Shown here: piece after piece, positions 44,335 through 54,964 of the stretch
Position numbering within the stretch: the first letter of the stretch is position 1
How the letters are laid out: every line of letters starts with the position of its first letter
Assembly: GCA_963736425.1 (NCBI GenBank)
Contig: CAVTOX010000005.1
Span: forward strand, 94,372-158,371
Source: Prado023 sp963736425
GTDB taxonomy: Bacteria > Actinomycetota > Actinomycetes > S36-B12 > CAIYMF01
Direction of reading: 5' to 3'
DNA: 64,000 nt
Position numbers and translations under genes: made by a program
Notes under the pieces: generated by a model
What the model was told of the DNA's origin: nothing
What the model saw: the letters and a program-made list of their open reading frames with translations, nothing else
Databases searched by the model: none

Positions 44335-44721
44335 ATGCGCAGTCCTCGGATCAGGGTGGTGCTCGGGCGCCCCGAGGACACCTCGGCGGACATCGTCCTG
44401 CGCGCTGGAGCGCATGCAGCTGCCGACGGACGCATAGTCACGGTCAGCGCGCCCCGGTGGAAGCCACCGCGTGGCACGGAGCACCTCCTGGCCGATGCCT
44501 ACCGGGCAGCGGTCGCCGCCGCCAACGCTCGGCAGGCGCGGACCATGGCCCTGCCGGCCATCCTCGCGCGCGGACCCTGGCCGATGGAGGACGTGACGCG
44601 CGTCGCGCTCACCGTCCTCAAGTCGACACCGACCAGTGTGGACGAGGTGGTGATCGCCGCAGGAACCCCGGCCATGGTGGAGCGCTGGGCCGAGGCCCTG
44701 ATCCGTGAATCCTCCTACTGA
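44335..44721 (+). CDS. Macro-domain-like short protein
   Basis: The 128-residue protein resembles the second half of a macro domain: a RIVTVSAPRW strand, a helix with HLLADAYRAAVAAANARQAR, MALPAILARGPWPMEDVTRV and VDEVVIAAGTPAMVERW. The usual N-terminal D-I-T...N-A-A-N portion that binds ADP-ribose is not present; the protein begins RSPRIRVVLGRPEDTSADI. It may be a divergent or shortened member whose ligand site is changed. The ATG at 44335 is fixed by the divergent WS/DGAT start 90 bases away. Its 3' end faces the PH-domain gene across 15 bases. Confidence 0.55.
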   Translation: MRSPRIRVVLGRPEDTSADIVLRAGAHAAADGRIVTVSAPRWKPPRGTEHLLADAYRAAVAAANARQARTMALPAILARGPWPMEDVTRVALTVLKSTPTSVDEVVIAAGTPAMVERWAEALIRESSY

Positions 44722-44736
44722 AGCGCCAGTGTCGGC

Positions 44737-45138
44737 TCAACTCCTCGCGCGCGCCTCGCGCCGGAGGGCCTCGATGTCTGCTGCCTCCGCCGGGCCACCC
44801 CACCAGGAGCACGGAGCAATGGAGTACACGACGCCCGAGGCGGTCTGGATCTGCGTCCCGCCCCGGAACGTTGACCCTGACTCGAACCCCTGCACCTGGG
44901 CCCACGGGATTCGCCGGGTGCGGAACACCGTCACCTCGAGATGCTCATCGGTCAGCACCAACAGCTGCCGCATACGGATGACCCCGAAACTGACGGTGAA
45001 CACCACGACAAAGACCCAACTGCCTTCTGACGGGAAGAGGATCGCCAACAGCACAAGGACGACTGCAACCGGCAGCACTGACGTCAGTGGCGGACGGAAG
45101 CCGACCCGTCCACGGCCCTGGACCGCACGATCCTCCAC
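44737..45138 (-). CDS. PH-domain (bPH-type) membrane protein
   Basis: The 133-residue protein has two closely spaced hydrophobic segments near the N-terminus (SVLPVAVVLVLLAILF, SWVFVVVFTVSFGVI). A soluble domain of beta strands follows with LVLTDEHLEVTVFRTRRIPWAQVQGF and TFRGGTQIQTASGVVYSIAP, the usual bacterial PH pattern. The C-terminus is a charged helix (ADIEALRREARARS). Such proteins sit in the membrane with the PH domain in the cytoplasm; function is unknown. The CTG or GTG choices upstream cannot be separated, and the start given is at 45138. It is divergent from the small membrane-protein/XRE pair. Confidence 0.75.
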   Translation of the reverse strand: MEDRAVQGRGRVGFRPPLTSVLPVAVVLVLLAILFPSEGSWVFVVVFTVSFGVIRMRQLLVLTDEHLEVTVFRTRRIPWAQVQGFESGSTFRGGTQIQTASGVVYSIAPCSWWGGPAEAADIEALRREARARS

Positions 45139-45256
45139 AGCACAACCCTCCCACGTCTCCGCTGCCGGGCATGACCTTCGCCGCTGCGGCCAGTCTTCGG
45201 GCGCCGGGCAACGATGTCAACAGCGCACTCGTCCGCCCTCGCTATGTCTGCTCTGC

Positions 45257-45285
45257 TTTACACTCTGTCAAAGATTGCTTACGCT
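45257..45285 (+). promoter_or_regulatory. Predicted sigma-70-type promoter
   Basis: TTTACA at 45257-45262 and TACGCT at 45280-45285 are separated by 17 bases in an unusually AT-rich patch, about 50 bases before the ATG at 45335. It would drive the small membrane-protein/XRE pair. Confidence 0.45.
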
Positions 45286-45334
45286 ATCCGGGGAGACGCC
45301 ACATACCGCCGCGCACGTCACTCCGGGAGGTCAC

Positions 45335-45757
45335 ATGCCGTTCGAGGAGAAGAGCGTCATCGCCACGACGACAGCCATGGCGATCGCCTACGGGATCTAC
45401 TTCGCCGTCGTCGTCCGCTGGGCGCTGACCACGCCGGCCGCCGAGATCGTCTACCAGCCCATGATGGTCCTCACCGTCATCCTCCTGGTCGCCATGCTGG
45501 TGGTGGGCCAGATCACGATCGCGGTGTCCGATCCGGCCGTGGCTGGCGAGCGTGACGAGCGTGACCAGATGATCGCCCTCCAGGGCGGCAACGTCGGCGG
45601 CTACGTGCTGGCCGTGGGGGTCTTCCTGGCGCTGGTGCTCGCGATGGTCCGGGTCGACCAGTTCTACATCGCCAACGTCCTCCTGCTGTGGTGGGTGTTG
45701 GCCGAGCTCAGCTCCGGGGTCACCAGGATCGTGCTGTACCGACGGGGCCCCGGGTGA
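45335..45757 (+). CDS. Small membrane protein paired with an XRE regulator
   Basis: The 140-residue protein has four predicted membrane segments: AMAIAYGIYFAVVVRWAL, MMVLTVILLVAMLVVGQITI, GGYVLAVGVFLALVLAMV and FYIANVLLLWWVLAELSSG. A conserved cytoplasmic loop GERDERDQMIALQGG lies between the second and third. This loop and size match a membrane protein often encoded just before a small XRE repressor. Its stop shares a base with the XRE gene's ATG (TGATG), so the pair is translated together. GGGAGG stands before the ATG at 45335. The function is unknown; an adaptation of membrane state or a signal sensor is possible. Confidence 0.7.
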   Translation: MPFEEKSVIATTTAMAIAYGIYFAVVVRWALTTPAAEIVYQPMMVLTVILLVAMLVVGQITIAVSDPAVAGERDERDQMIALQGGNVGGYVLAVGVFLALVLAMVRVDQFYIANVLLLWWVLAELSSGVTRIVLYRRGPG

Positions 45758-45972
45758 TGAGCAGGCCGACCCACGTGACCAATCGGATCCGGGCGCTGCG
45801 GTTCCAGCACGGCGAGATGACCCAGGCGGACCTCGCGGCCCAGGTCGGCGTGACGCGCCAGACCATCATCGCGATCGAGCAGGGCAAGTACTCGCCATCG
45901 CTGGAGGCGGCCTTTCGAATCGCTCGCGCCCTCGACGCACCCCTGGATGAGGTCTTCGGCTTCGACGGCTGA
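45757..45972 (+). CDS. XRE-family helix-turn-helix regulator
   Basis: The 71-residue protein is little more than a Cro/C1-type DNA-binding domain. NRIRALRFQHGEMTQADLAAQVGV contains the first helices, VTRQTIIAIEQGKYSPSLEAAFRIA the recognition part, and ALDAPLDEVFGF the last helix. It probably represses its own operon; its target operator was not identified. It overlaps the upstream membrane-protein gene by one base. A short gap of 39 bases separates it from the converging YihY gene. Confidence 0.9.
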   Translation: MSRPTHVTNRIRALRFQHGEMTQADLAAQVGVTRQTIIAIEQGKYSPSLEAAFRIARALDAPLDEVFGFDG

Positions 45973-46011
45973 GCGATCACCACCCGATCGGTCACGCCCG
46001 CCAGCACCGGC

Positions 46012-46848
46012 TCAGAAGTCGCCCTGGGCGACGTCGATGTCCACCACCATGGACTCCGGGCCCTTGCCGACGTCCGGGTCGGTCAGCACCGCCGCCAGCA
46101 GCGTCGACCCGAGCAGGACGACCCAGTAGACCAGCAGCCCGCTGAACAGCGCGAAGACGACGCCGATGGGCCCATAGGCCTCTGCCTGCCGGACCATCGA
46201 CTTCGCCAGGAAGAAGCCCGACCACACGACGATCCCGAGCCTGCCGATGGTCACGAAGATCGCAGCCAGCAGGATCCGGCTGCGCACTACGTGGGCCCGC
46301 GTGAGCAGGGTCTGGGTGAGCACCTCCGCACCGGCCCAGACCACGAGGATCACCACACCCGCCAACAGTGCCAGCACCGGTCCGGAGTCCCGGGCGAACC
46401 CGCGCAGCTCGGTCACCATGAGCATCATGGCCAGCTGGACGACGATCCACACCAGGGATCGCCACTGGTCGCGGATGGGCAGCTGAGGGGTCTGCCAGAT
46501 CGCGTTGTACGCCCTGGACGCGCGCTTGGACAGGGTGAATGCCGCGTAGAGGGTCAGCGCAAGACCGATCCAGTAGATCCCCTCGCTGCGGACCTGGATC
46601 AGTTGCTCGACGGACCTGGCCGCCGCGCCCACCAGACCGAAGCGCTTGATGAACTCCTCAGCCACGAGGTTGGCCCCCGGGGATGCGACGGCCGTCCCGA
46701 TCGCGAGGATCAGAGGCAGCAGCGTGACGAAGGACTGCGCCGCCAAGGTGTAGGAGCGGTCGAGCAACTCGAGCTGCCCGATCCTGGCCACCAGGTGGCG
46801 CCCCCGAGCCACCGTCCATCCCGTTCGATCCTCCGCGAAAGCAACCAT
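46012..46848 (-). CDS. YihY/BrkB-family membrane protein
   Basis: The 278-residue protein has six predicted membrane segments and the family motifs SYTLAAQSFVTLLPLILAIG at the N-terminus, then LALTLYAAFTLSKRASRAYNAIW, YGPIGVVFALFSGLLVYW and VLLGSTLLAAVL. The family was once called RNase BN by mistake; its role is uncertain and export of lipids or other compounds has been suggested. GGAGG lies eight bases before the ATG at 46848. A GTG/ATG further upstream would add residues with no family likeness. Nothing in the neighbourhood clarifies the function. Confidence 0.85.
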   Translation of the reverse strand: MVAFAEDRTGWTVARGRHLVARIGQLELLDRSYTLAAQSFVTLLPLILAIGTAVASPGANLVAEEFIKRFGLVGAAARSVEQLIQVRSEGIYWIGLALTLYAAFTLSKRASRAYNAIWQTPQLPIRDQWRSLVWIVVQLAMMLMVTELRGFARDSGPVLALLAGVVILVVWAGAEVLTQTLLTRAHVVRSRILLAAIFVTIGRLGIVVWSGFFLAKSMVRQAEAYGPIGVVFALFSGLLVYWVVLLGSTLLAAVLTDPDVGKGPESMVVDIDVAQGDF

Positions 46849-47090
46849 GCGGTGATCCTCCACGACTCCGGCCGACGATGCCGCAGGAGGGGCACATGCG
46901 GGTCCTTGGATGGTTGAGGACGGGACGATCGTCACACGTTCGAGTCGGACCCCGGGGTTACTCTGGCCGCAACCCGCCAGATGTGAGGTGCGCCATGAGC
47001 AAGCACGCGTCCCGCTCCCCCCTCCGCGGTGCCCTGACGTCACTCTCGTCGTCGCGTCCCATCCCTCCCTCGTAGCCCTGGATTGGCCTC

Positions 47091-50000
47091 ATGTCTGATC
47101 AGCAGCCCCGCTTCCCCGGTCTCCCCAGCGTCATCAACGGCAACGGTGCCATCGCACACGTCATGCGCCACGTCTGCGGCGGTGTCATCGGGTACCCGAT
47201 CACCCCATCGACCGAGATCTCGGAGCTGTTCGAGGCGGCCCGCGCCGAAGGGGGGGTCAATGTCTGGGGCAAGCACCCGTTCTTCTTCGAGCCCGAGGGT
47301 GAGCACTCGGCCCAGAGCGGTGCGCTCGGTGCTGCACTGACCGGCGGGCAATTCATCTCGAACGCGTCGTCGAGCCAGGGGATCCTCTACGCGATGGAGT
47401 CGCACTACGTGACCGTCGGCAAGAAGACCGGCGGCTTCGTGCTGCAGGTCGCCGCGCGCGTGGTCTCCAAGCACTCCCTGAACGTCATGGCCGGCCACGA
47501 CGACGTCTACGCACTGCTGTCCGCCGGGTACACGATCCTCTTCGGCTCGAACCCGCAGGAGGCCGCCGACCTGGCCGCGATCTCCTACCGCTCGGCCGCA
47601 CTCTCGCTGATCCCGGTGGCCAACGCCATGGACGGCTTCTCGACCAGCCACATGCTCAGCGAGGCGCTCATGCCCGAGCCCGAGCTGCTGCGCGAGTTCC
47701 TGGGCGACCCGGCCGGGCGGGTGAAGTGCCCGACGGTGGCCCAGGAGATGCTGTTCGGCGCCAAGGGCCGGGTCTTCCAGCTCAACCAGTACCTCGAGCG
47801 CCACCGCGACGACCTGCGGCCCGCCGACCTCACCGCCCTGCAGGCCCACCTCGCCGAGAACGCGAAGAAGGTTGAGGCAGACAACGCCGGCGACCTCGTG
47901 GCCGAGACCCTGTCCTGGGTGCCCGAGGAGCTGCACGGGCAGTGGCGGCGGCAGTGGCGCAACTCCCTGGAGCAGGGCACGCGCCAGATGGTCCCCGCGC
48001 TGGTGGACGTCAACAACCCGGGGCTCACCGGCCCGGTCCAGAACCAGCCCGACTTCCAGGCAGGTGCCGTCGACCACCGCACGCACTTCGCCAACGCCGT
48101 GCCCGCACTGGTCCGCCAGGCGATGGACGAGTACTCCGAGCTGACCGGGCGCACCTACGCCCCAGTCCTGGCCTACGACTGCGACGACGCGGACTACATC
48201 ATGGTCGGCCTCGGGTCGATCACCGACGACGTCCGCGCGGTGCTGCCGTACCTGCGCTCCCAGGGGATCAAGGTCGGCGCGGTGTCGGTCAAGATGCTGC
48301 AGCCGTTCCCGGAGGCCGAGCTGGTCGCCGCACTCGCCGGCGCCAAGGCAGTGACCGTGCTGGAGCGCTCCGACCAGACCGCCCTGACCAGCCTGGTGAC
48401 CTCCGCCCTGTTCAAGGCACGGGCCAACTCCGAGCCTGCCCCGGTCTCCGAGCAGCCGAGTGGCCCCCAGTACGACGGCATCCCGGCCCTGGCCGCCACC
48501 CCGCGGCTGACCACCGCCATCTTCGGCCTGGGTGGGCACGACGTGCAGCCGCGGCACCTCATCGCGGCGTTCCAGAACATGGTCGACGGCAGCACTGCTC
48601 CGCTGATCTACCTGGGCTCCCAGTTCTTCAGCACTGATGCCTCCACCGCGATGGCCGAGGTGCAGTCGCGCATGCGGGCGGCCTACCCGGAGACCGAGCT
48701 GATGGCCCTGGAGACCAGGCCCAACCCGCGCCTCCTGCCCGATTCGGCGATGCGCATCCGGTTCCACTCCGTCGGCGGCTACGGCACGATCGCCACCGGC
48801 AAGCTGCTCACCGACATCCTCGCCGGGGTCCTGGGGATGCACTCCAAGTCCGCGCCCAAGTACGGCTCGGAGAAGAGCGGCGCGCCCGACCAACTACTAC
48901 ATCACCCTGAGCCCCGAGCCGGTCCTGATCACCAACGCCGAGCTCGAAGAGGTCGAGGTCGTGATCTCCCCGGACCACAAGGCGTTCATCCACACCAACC
49001 CGCTCAAGGGCCTGGTCGAGGGTGGCACGTTCATGCTGCAGTCCGACCTGACGCCCGAGGAGGTCTGGCGCGAGCTGCCCCGGTACGCCCGCCGGACCAT
49101 CCGTGAGCGCAACATCCGGTTCCTCGTCGTCGACGCCTTCGCCGTGGCCAAGCGGCACGCCCCGACCCCTGACCTCGAGACCCGCATGATGGGCATCGCC
49201 TTCATCGGCGCAGTGGCCGGACACGTCGATCGGGTGTCCGAGGGCGCCACCGAGGAGGCGATCCTGGCCAAGGTCCAGTCCCAGATCGTCAAGAAGTTCG
49301 GCGGCAAGGGCGCCAAGGTCGTCGAGGGCAACATGGCCGTGATCCGCGAGGGCCTCGAGGCGGCGCACGTCGTCGACTACGACGCCCCGCAGTTCGTCGC
49401 CATCGACGAGCTGCCGCCGATGCTCACTCTGCACTCCATCACGACGTCGTCGGACATGTGCGGCAGCTCGTCGGGTGCCAGCGCGCTGTTCGACCCGGCG
49501 TACTACGAGGACCTGATCGCACGGCCCTTCCGCGAGGGCACCATCGGCGAGGCGCCGGTCCTGCCCGGCATCGGCCTGTTCATGCCGGCCGGCACGTCCG
49601 CGGGCAAGGACAAGGGCCTGTTCCGGCGCACCGTTCCCGAATTCCATGCGGACCTGTGCACCGGGTGCATGGAGTGCGCCCTGGTCTGCCCGGACGCGGC
49701 GATCCCCAACACCGTGCACGAGATCCACGACCTGCTGCTGACCGCGATCAAGGACCTCGACGTCACCGAGCCCCAGCGCGAGGCCCTGCGCGGCCTGGTC
49801 TACCCCGTCGCGGAGAAGGTCCGGGAGTCCTACCGTGCCGACAAGTCCGACCGCGCGTTCCCCGACGTCGTGGCGGCCGCTGTCGCCACCCTCGACGTCG
49901 ACCAGCCCTCCCTGCGGCGCACCCTCGACCAGATGGTGGCCAGCCTCGCGATCTACCCGGTCGCCCGGACGCGCCCGTTCTTCGACGCCATGGAGAAGGC

Positions 50001-52116
50001 CACCCCCGGCACCGGCGGGCTGTTCTCCGCGACCATCGACCCGTGGAAGTGCACCGGCTGCCTGGAGTGCATCGAGGTGTGCGGCCCGAGCGCCCTGACC
50101 CCGCTCGACCAGGACGCTGAGGTGCTGAACACCCTGCAGGAGCGCTTCGAGTTCTCCACCTCGCTGCCCGCGACCCCCAAGCGCTTCTCCGAGGGTGCGA
50201 TCGGCGAGGACGGCGAGCTCAAGCGCCTGCTGCTCGAGCGCCCCAACTTCTACTCCACTGCCGGCGGTCACGGTGCCTGCCGCGGCTGCGGCGAGGTCAC
50301 CGCGATCCGCCTGGTCATGGCCACGAGCCACGCCGTCGGCGACGAGCGGCGCCGGACGCACCTTCACCAGCTCGAGGCCCTGTCCGCGAGGTTGGCGGAC
50401 AAGCTCGAGTCGCTCGATCCGTCCGAGACCGAGCGCCGCACGCGGATCGAGTCGATCATCGCCACGTTGGACACCCGCCTGTACCTCTACGAGGGCGGCC
50501 CGACGGGCAACGGTCCCGCGCCGATCGTGATCGCCAACGCGACCGGTTGCAGCAGCGTCTACGCGTCCACGATGCCGTACAACTCCTACCTCGACCCGTG
50601 GGTGAACAGCCTGTTCCAGGACTCCTCCCCGCTGGCCAAGGGCATCTTCGAGGGGATCTCGGCGCAGACCGTGCCCGACGTCCGGGCGATGCGCCTGGCT
50701 GAGATGGAGCTCGCCGACGCCTACGACCCGGCCGACCACGAGCTGGAGCTGCGGATGCTCTCGTGGGAGCAGTTCACCCCCGAGGAGCTGCACCTGCTCC
50801 CCACGGTCATGACGATCGGTGGCGACGGGGCGACCTACGACATCGGCTTCGGCGCGCTGTCCCGGGTGCTGGCCAGCGACACCCCGATCAAGGCGCTGGT
50901 GCTGAACTCAGGGGCCTACTCCAACACCGGTGGCCAGGCGTCCACATCGAGCTTCACCGGCCAGGACTCCGACCTCGCCCGCTTCGGCGGTGCGCACCAC
51001 GGCAAGCACGAGTCGCGCAAGGAGCTCGGCCTGCTGGCCTCGTTCCACCCCAACGTGTTCGCGTGCGCCACCTCCACCGCGATGCACGCCCACTTCATGG
51101 CCGCCACGATGCAGCTGCTCGACTACCCGGCCGCCGCCGTCATGGACGTCTACACGCCCTGCGGCTCCGAGCACGGGATCCCGGAGGCCTCCTCCAACGC
51201 CCGCGCACGCCTGGCCGTCGAGAGCCGGATGCATCCCCTGTTCGTCCACGACCCGCGCCGCGGCTCGACGCTGCACGACTGGTTCTCCCTGGACGGCAAT
51301 CCGGACATCGACACGACCTGGACGAGCTCGACCCTGGAGTACGTCGACGAGGCCGGTCAGGTGCAGCTGCTGACCACGGCCCTGACACCGGCCGTGTTCG
51401 CCCTCGGCGAGGTGCGCTTCGCCAAGCAGTTCTCCCGCCTCTCCCCGGAGCAGGAGGACACGGCAGTCCTGATCGAGGACTACATCGAGATGACTCCCGC
51501 CCAGCGTGGTGACCGGATCCCCTACATCCACGCCACCGACGGCGACCGGCACCTGATCAAGGTCGCGTGCTCGGACTCGGTGGTCCACCTCGTCGAGGAC
51601 CGACGCCGCTACTGGCAGACGCTGCAGTACCTGTCCGGCGTCCACGAGGCGGCGCTCACCGCACTTCACCGCTCGGACTTCGAGGAGCTCAAGGCGCAGT
51701 ACGAGCAGGCGACCTCGGCCCGGGAGACCTCGCTGGACGACATCGCCCGCGCGATGTCGGACCTGGCGACCTCCAGCCGCGCACCCAGCGGCGGCGGGCT
51801 CGCGGGCGGGTTCAGCGGCGGCCTCGGATCAGGCGCCCCGGCGTCTGCTCCGGCCCCCTCAGCCGGCGCCGCCGTGGGCGTCATGACCGGTCCGGTCCAT
51901 CTCGACCCCGCCGACGAGCACCTGTGCAACGACTGCGGCACCTGCTACCAGGAGCTCCCGCAGTTCTTCGAGAAGGCCACTGTGGTCATCGACGGCGCGG
52001 CCCGGCAGATCGCCCGGATGATCCCAGGGGCGGCCGAGCGCGTCGAGGTCACCCCGGAGCTCGCCAAGCGGATCGAGCGGGTCAAGGCAACCTGCGACGC
52101 GGAGATCATCCGATGA
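47091..52116 (+). CDS. nifJ: Giant 2-oxoacid (pyruvate):ferredoxin oxidoreductase with extra C-terminal ferredoxin-like cluster, one frameshift
   Basis: Reconstructed to 1,674 residues, this is much longer than the usual 1,170-1,190-residue NifJ. The order is: the alpha-type N-terminal domain (GYPITPSTEISEL, EPEGEHSAQSGALGAA), a second domain to about residue 590, a gamma-type domain, two [4Fe-4S] motifs, CTGCMECALVCP at residue 856 and CTGCLECIEVCG at 987, and the thiamine-diphosphate domain (GHGACRGCGE at about 1058, GGDGATYDIGFGAL at 1244). A linker rich in Gly/Ala/Pro leads to a further CNDCGTC motif at 1612. A one-base insertion near 48888 separates SEKSGAP from TNYYITLSPEP. It oxidises a 2-oxoacid plus CoA to acyl-CoA and CO2, reducing ferredoxin. 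The NfnB-NfnA fusion overlaps its stop by four bases. Confidence 0.88.
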
Positions 52117-54953
52117 GCACTGAGCAGACGACCGGATCCGACGACCTGCACCGCTACGTCGAGGCCAGCAGCACGCTGGAGGACAGCCGCACGCAGGTCG
52201 AGGTGCTCGAGCACTCCGAGTCGGTGGAGACGTTCACCCACCAGATGGACCTTCTCAAGCGCCGGCTGCTCACCGAGCCGCGGGCGTTCCGCGAGCTGTT
52301 CATCTCCGAGGGCATGCAGGCGGTGGCCTGGGAGTTCGGCCAGCCCGAGCTGGGCCCGGAGTTCACCCGCACCCTGTGGTCGATGCTGCTGCGCGAGGAC
52401 GACAGCAGCACGGTGCTGATGCGGTTCCTGTGGAACCTGCCGCTGGGCAAGAAGCGCATGTTCATCCGGGCGATCGACGCACACCTCTCCGCCCGCTACC
52501 CGATGTTCGACGGGCTGGCCACGGACTGGCCGGCGGGCAACAGCATCCTCCCGTACGTCCGCGGCCCCGAGGATCGTGCGCACGACTTCGGCCTGGTCAA
52601 CCAGGGCTACCTGGGCTACATGAACCTGGGCTACACCGCCCGCGACATCGACCTGTTCGTGTGGCTGGAGGCCATGCGCGACAAGCAGTGCTCGGACAAG
52701 CCGTGCGAGCTGGGCATCTTCCTCAACGACTGCAAGGAGCCCACGGGCGGCTGCCCGGTCCAGATCCACATCCCCGAGATGATCGAGATGGTCGGGACCG
52801 GTCGGTTCCGCGAGGCCCTGAAGCTCATCGAGTCCTGCAACCCGCTGCCCGACGTCACCGGCCGGGTGTGCCCGCAGGAGATGCAGTGCCAGGGCGTGTG
52901 CGTCCAGAACAAGTTGCCCATCGCGATCGGCCAGCTGGAGTGGTTCCTTCCCCAGCGCGAGAAGCTGGTCAACCCGGGTGGCGCAGCTGCGGCCCTCTCC
53001 GGGCGCCCGGACCCCTGGCAGGCTGCGACCAAGCCGCCGGTGGCGATCGTCGGCTCCGGGCCCTCCGGGCTCATCAACGCCTACCTGCTGGCCTCCGAGG
53101 GCTTCCCCGTCACGGTGTTCGAGGCGTTCCACGCCCTCGGCGGCGTGCTGCGCTACGGCATCCCGGAGTTCCGGCTGCCCAACGAGCTGATCGACGACGT
53201 GGTGGGCAAGATCCGCCTGCTCGGCGGCCGGTTCGTCCAGAACTTCGTGGTCGGCAAGACCGCCACGATCCAGGACCTGAAGGACGCCGGGTTCCACCGG
53301 ATCTTCGTGGGCACCGGCGCCGGACTGCCGCGGTTCATGAACGTCCCGGGCGAGCACCTGCTCAACGTGATGAGCGCCAACGAGTTCCTGACCCGCGTCA
53401 ACCTCATGCAGGGGCTGCGCGCGGACTACGAGACCCCGCTGCCCGAGACGAAGGGCAAGGAGGTGCTGGTCATCGGTGGTGGCAACACCGCGATGGACGC
53501 CGCACGCACCGCCCAGCGCCTCGGCGGCAACGTCACGATCGTCTACCGCCGCACCCGCTCGGAGATGCCCGCGCGCGTCGAGGAGCTGCACCACGCGATC
53601 GAGGAGGGCATCGCCCTGCGCGAGCTGTGCGCGCCGTCGGAGTTCCTCGGCGACGACAAGACCGGCTTCGTCACCGCCGCCACCCTGGAGATCATGGAGC
53701 TCGGCGAGCCCGACGAGTCCGGACGCCGGCGGCCGATCGCCACGGGCCGCCTCGAGACCATGCACGCTGACCTGGTGATCATGGCGCTGGGCAACGCGGC
53801 CAACCCGATCATCAAGGACTCCGAGCCCCGGCTGGACACCTCCAAGTGGGGCACGATCGTCCTGGACCACGCGGGCTCCCAGGAGACGACGCTCGAGGGC
53901 GTCTTCACCGGCGGCGACGCGGCGCGCGGCGGATCGACGGCGATCGCGGCAGCCGGTGACGGCCGGGCCGCGGCCAACGAGATCCTCGGCGAGGCCTCGC
54001 TGCCGGCCGATGTCGTGCGCGACATGGTCGCCCGGGCCCTGGAGTACACCGAGCTCGGGACCACCGCGCAGCGGATCCTCGCCCGGTCGCACCTCTCCGA
54101 CGGGATCGAGGAGTTCACGGTCAACTCGCCGCTGATCGCCGCCGCCGCCCAGGCGGGACAGTTCGTCCGCCTCCTCCCCCGCTCCGATGGCGAGCTGATC
54201 CCGTTGACGCTTGCCGACTGGGACGTCGAGGCCGGGACCATCTGCCTGGTAGTCCAGGGCGTCGGGACCAGCAGCATCGAGATCAACGCCATGGAGGTTG
54301 GTGACGCCTTCACGGGGATCGCCGGGCCGCTGGGTCGCCCCAGCGAGATCCACTCCTACGGAGCCGACGAGACCGTGGTGTTCACCGCCGGTGGCCTGGG
54401 CCTGCCCCCGGTCTACCCGATCATGCGCGAGCACCTGCGCCGCGGGAACCATGTGACGCTGATCTCCGGCTTCCGAAGCGCAGACCTCATGTTCTGGACC
54501 GGCCCCGACGAGCGCGTGGGTCTGCTTCAGGCCGAGTTCGGCGACCAGCTGGAGGTCATCTACACGACCAACGACGGCTCGTTCGGGGTCCCCGGGTTCG
54601 TGACCGGCCCGCTGGAGGAGATGCTCGAGGCCAACCAGCGCGGCGCGGGCCGCAGGGTGGCCGAGGTCGTCACAATCGGCCCACCGATGATGATGCGCGC
54701 GGTCAGCGACTTGAGCATGCGGTTCGGCACTCCGTGCGTGGCCAGCCTGAACTCGATCATGGTCGACGCGACCGGAATGTGCGGGGCGTGCATGGTGCCG
54801 GTCGTCATCGACGGGAAGATGATCCGCAAGCACGCCTGCATCGACGGTCCGGAGATCGACTCGCACATCATCGACTGGGACAAGTTCCTGCCGCGCTTCG
54901 GCCAGTTCCGGGCGCAGGAAGCCGCCAGCCGGGCAGCGCACGGGCTGGGCTGA
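52113..54953 (+). CDS. NfnB-NfnA-type fusion: GltD-like oxidoreductase joined to a ferredoxin-NADP reductase-like subunit
   Basis: The 946-residue flavoprotein joins three regions. The first 180 residues (FTHQMDLLKRRLLTEPRAF and onward) are an uncharacterised helical lead. Next is a GltD/NfnB part with Cys motifs KQCSDKPCELGIF and CKEPTGGCPVQIHIPE, then TGRVCPQEMQCQGVC, an FAD loop VAIVGSGPSGL near 310 and a second loop VIGGGNTAMDAARTAQRLG. From about residue 680 an NfnA-like FAD/NAD part follows (AAQAGQFVRLLP, GLGLPPVYPIMREHLRRGN), ending with a [2Fe-2S] motif GMCGACMV near 888. NfnAB in other bacteria exchanges electrons between NADH, ferredoxin and NADP+. Here the fusion overlaps the oxidoreductase stop, so it probably carries electrons from 2-oxoacid oxidation to NAD(P). 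Confidence 0.85.
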   Translation: MSTEQTTGSDDLHRYVEASSTLEDSRTQVEVLEHSESVETFTHQMDLLKRRLLTEPRAFRELFISEGMQAVAWEFGQPELGPEFTRTLWSMLLREDDSSTVLMRFLWNLPLGKKRMFIRAIDAHLSARYPMFDGLATDWPAGNSILPYVRGPEDRAHDFGLVNQGYLGYMNLGYTARDIDLFVWLEAMRDKQCSDKPCELGIFLNDCKEPTGGCPVQIHIPEMIEMVGTGRFREALKLIESCNPLPDVTGRVCPQEMQCQGVCVQNKLPIAIGQLEWFLPQREKLVNPGGAAAALSGRPDPWQAATKPPVAIVGSGPSGLINAYLLASEGFPVTVFEAFHALGGVLRYGIPEFRLPNELIDDVVGKIRLLGGRFVQNFVVGKTATIQDLKDAGFHRIFVGTGAGLPRFMNVPGEHLLNVMSANEFLTRVNLMQGLRADYETPLPETKGKEVLVIGGGNTAMDAARTAQRLGGNVTIVYRRTRSEMPARVEELHHAIEEGIALRELCAPSEFLGDDKTGFVTAATLEIMELGEPDESGRRRPIATGRLETMHADLVIMALGNAANPIIKDSEPRLDTSKWGTIVLDHAGSQETTLEGVFTGGDAARGGSTAIAAAGDGRAAANEILGEASLPADVVRDMVARALEYTELGTTAQRILARSHLSDGIEEFTVNSPLIAAAAQAGQFVRLLPRSDGELIPLTLADWDVEAGTICLVVQGVGTSSIEINAMEVGDAFTGIAGPLGRPSEIHSYGADETVVFTAGGLGLPPVYPIMREHLRRGNHVTLISGFRSADLMFWTGPDERVGLLQAEFGDQLEVIYTTNDGSFGVPGFVTGPLEEMLEANQRGAGRRVAEVVTIGPPMMMRAVSDLSMRFGTPCVASLNSIMVDATGMCGACMVPVVIDGKMIRKHACIDGPEIDSHIIDWDKFLPRFGQFRAQEAASRAAHGLG

Positions 54954-54964
54954 CGGGGGATCTC

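Noticed and set aside
46995..47075. A 26-codon frame (MSKHASRSPLRGALTS...) just before the oxidoreductase gene
   Set aside because: It has a GAGGTG-like site but no recognisable features and a Ser/Pro-rich end. It could be a leader peptide, but support is too thin to call it a gene.
47040..50793. Two long minus-strand frames opposite the oxidoreductase gene (47040-48893 and 48808-50793)
   Set aside because: Both are antisense shadows with no motif; the plus-strand protein is unmistakable.
51945..54941. A 998-codon minus-strand frame opposite the NfnB-NfnA fusion
   Set aside because: It is a GC-bias shadow of the highly conserved plus-strand fusion; it has no recognisable domain.
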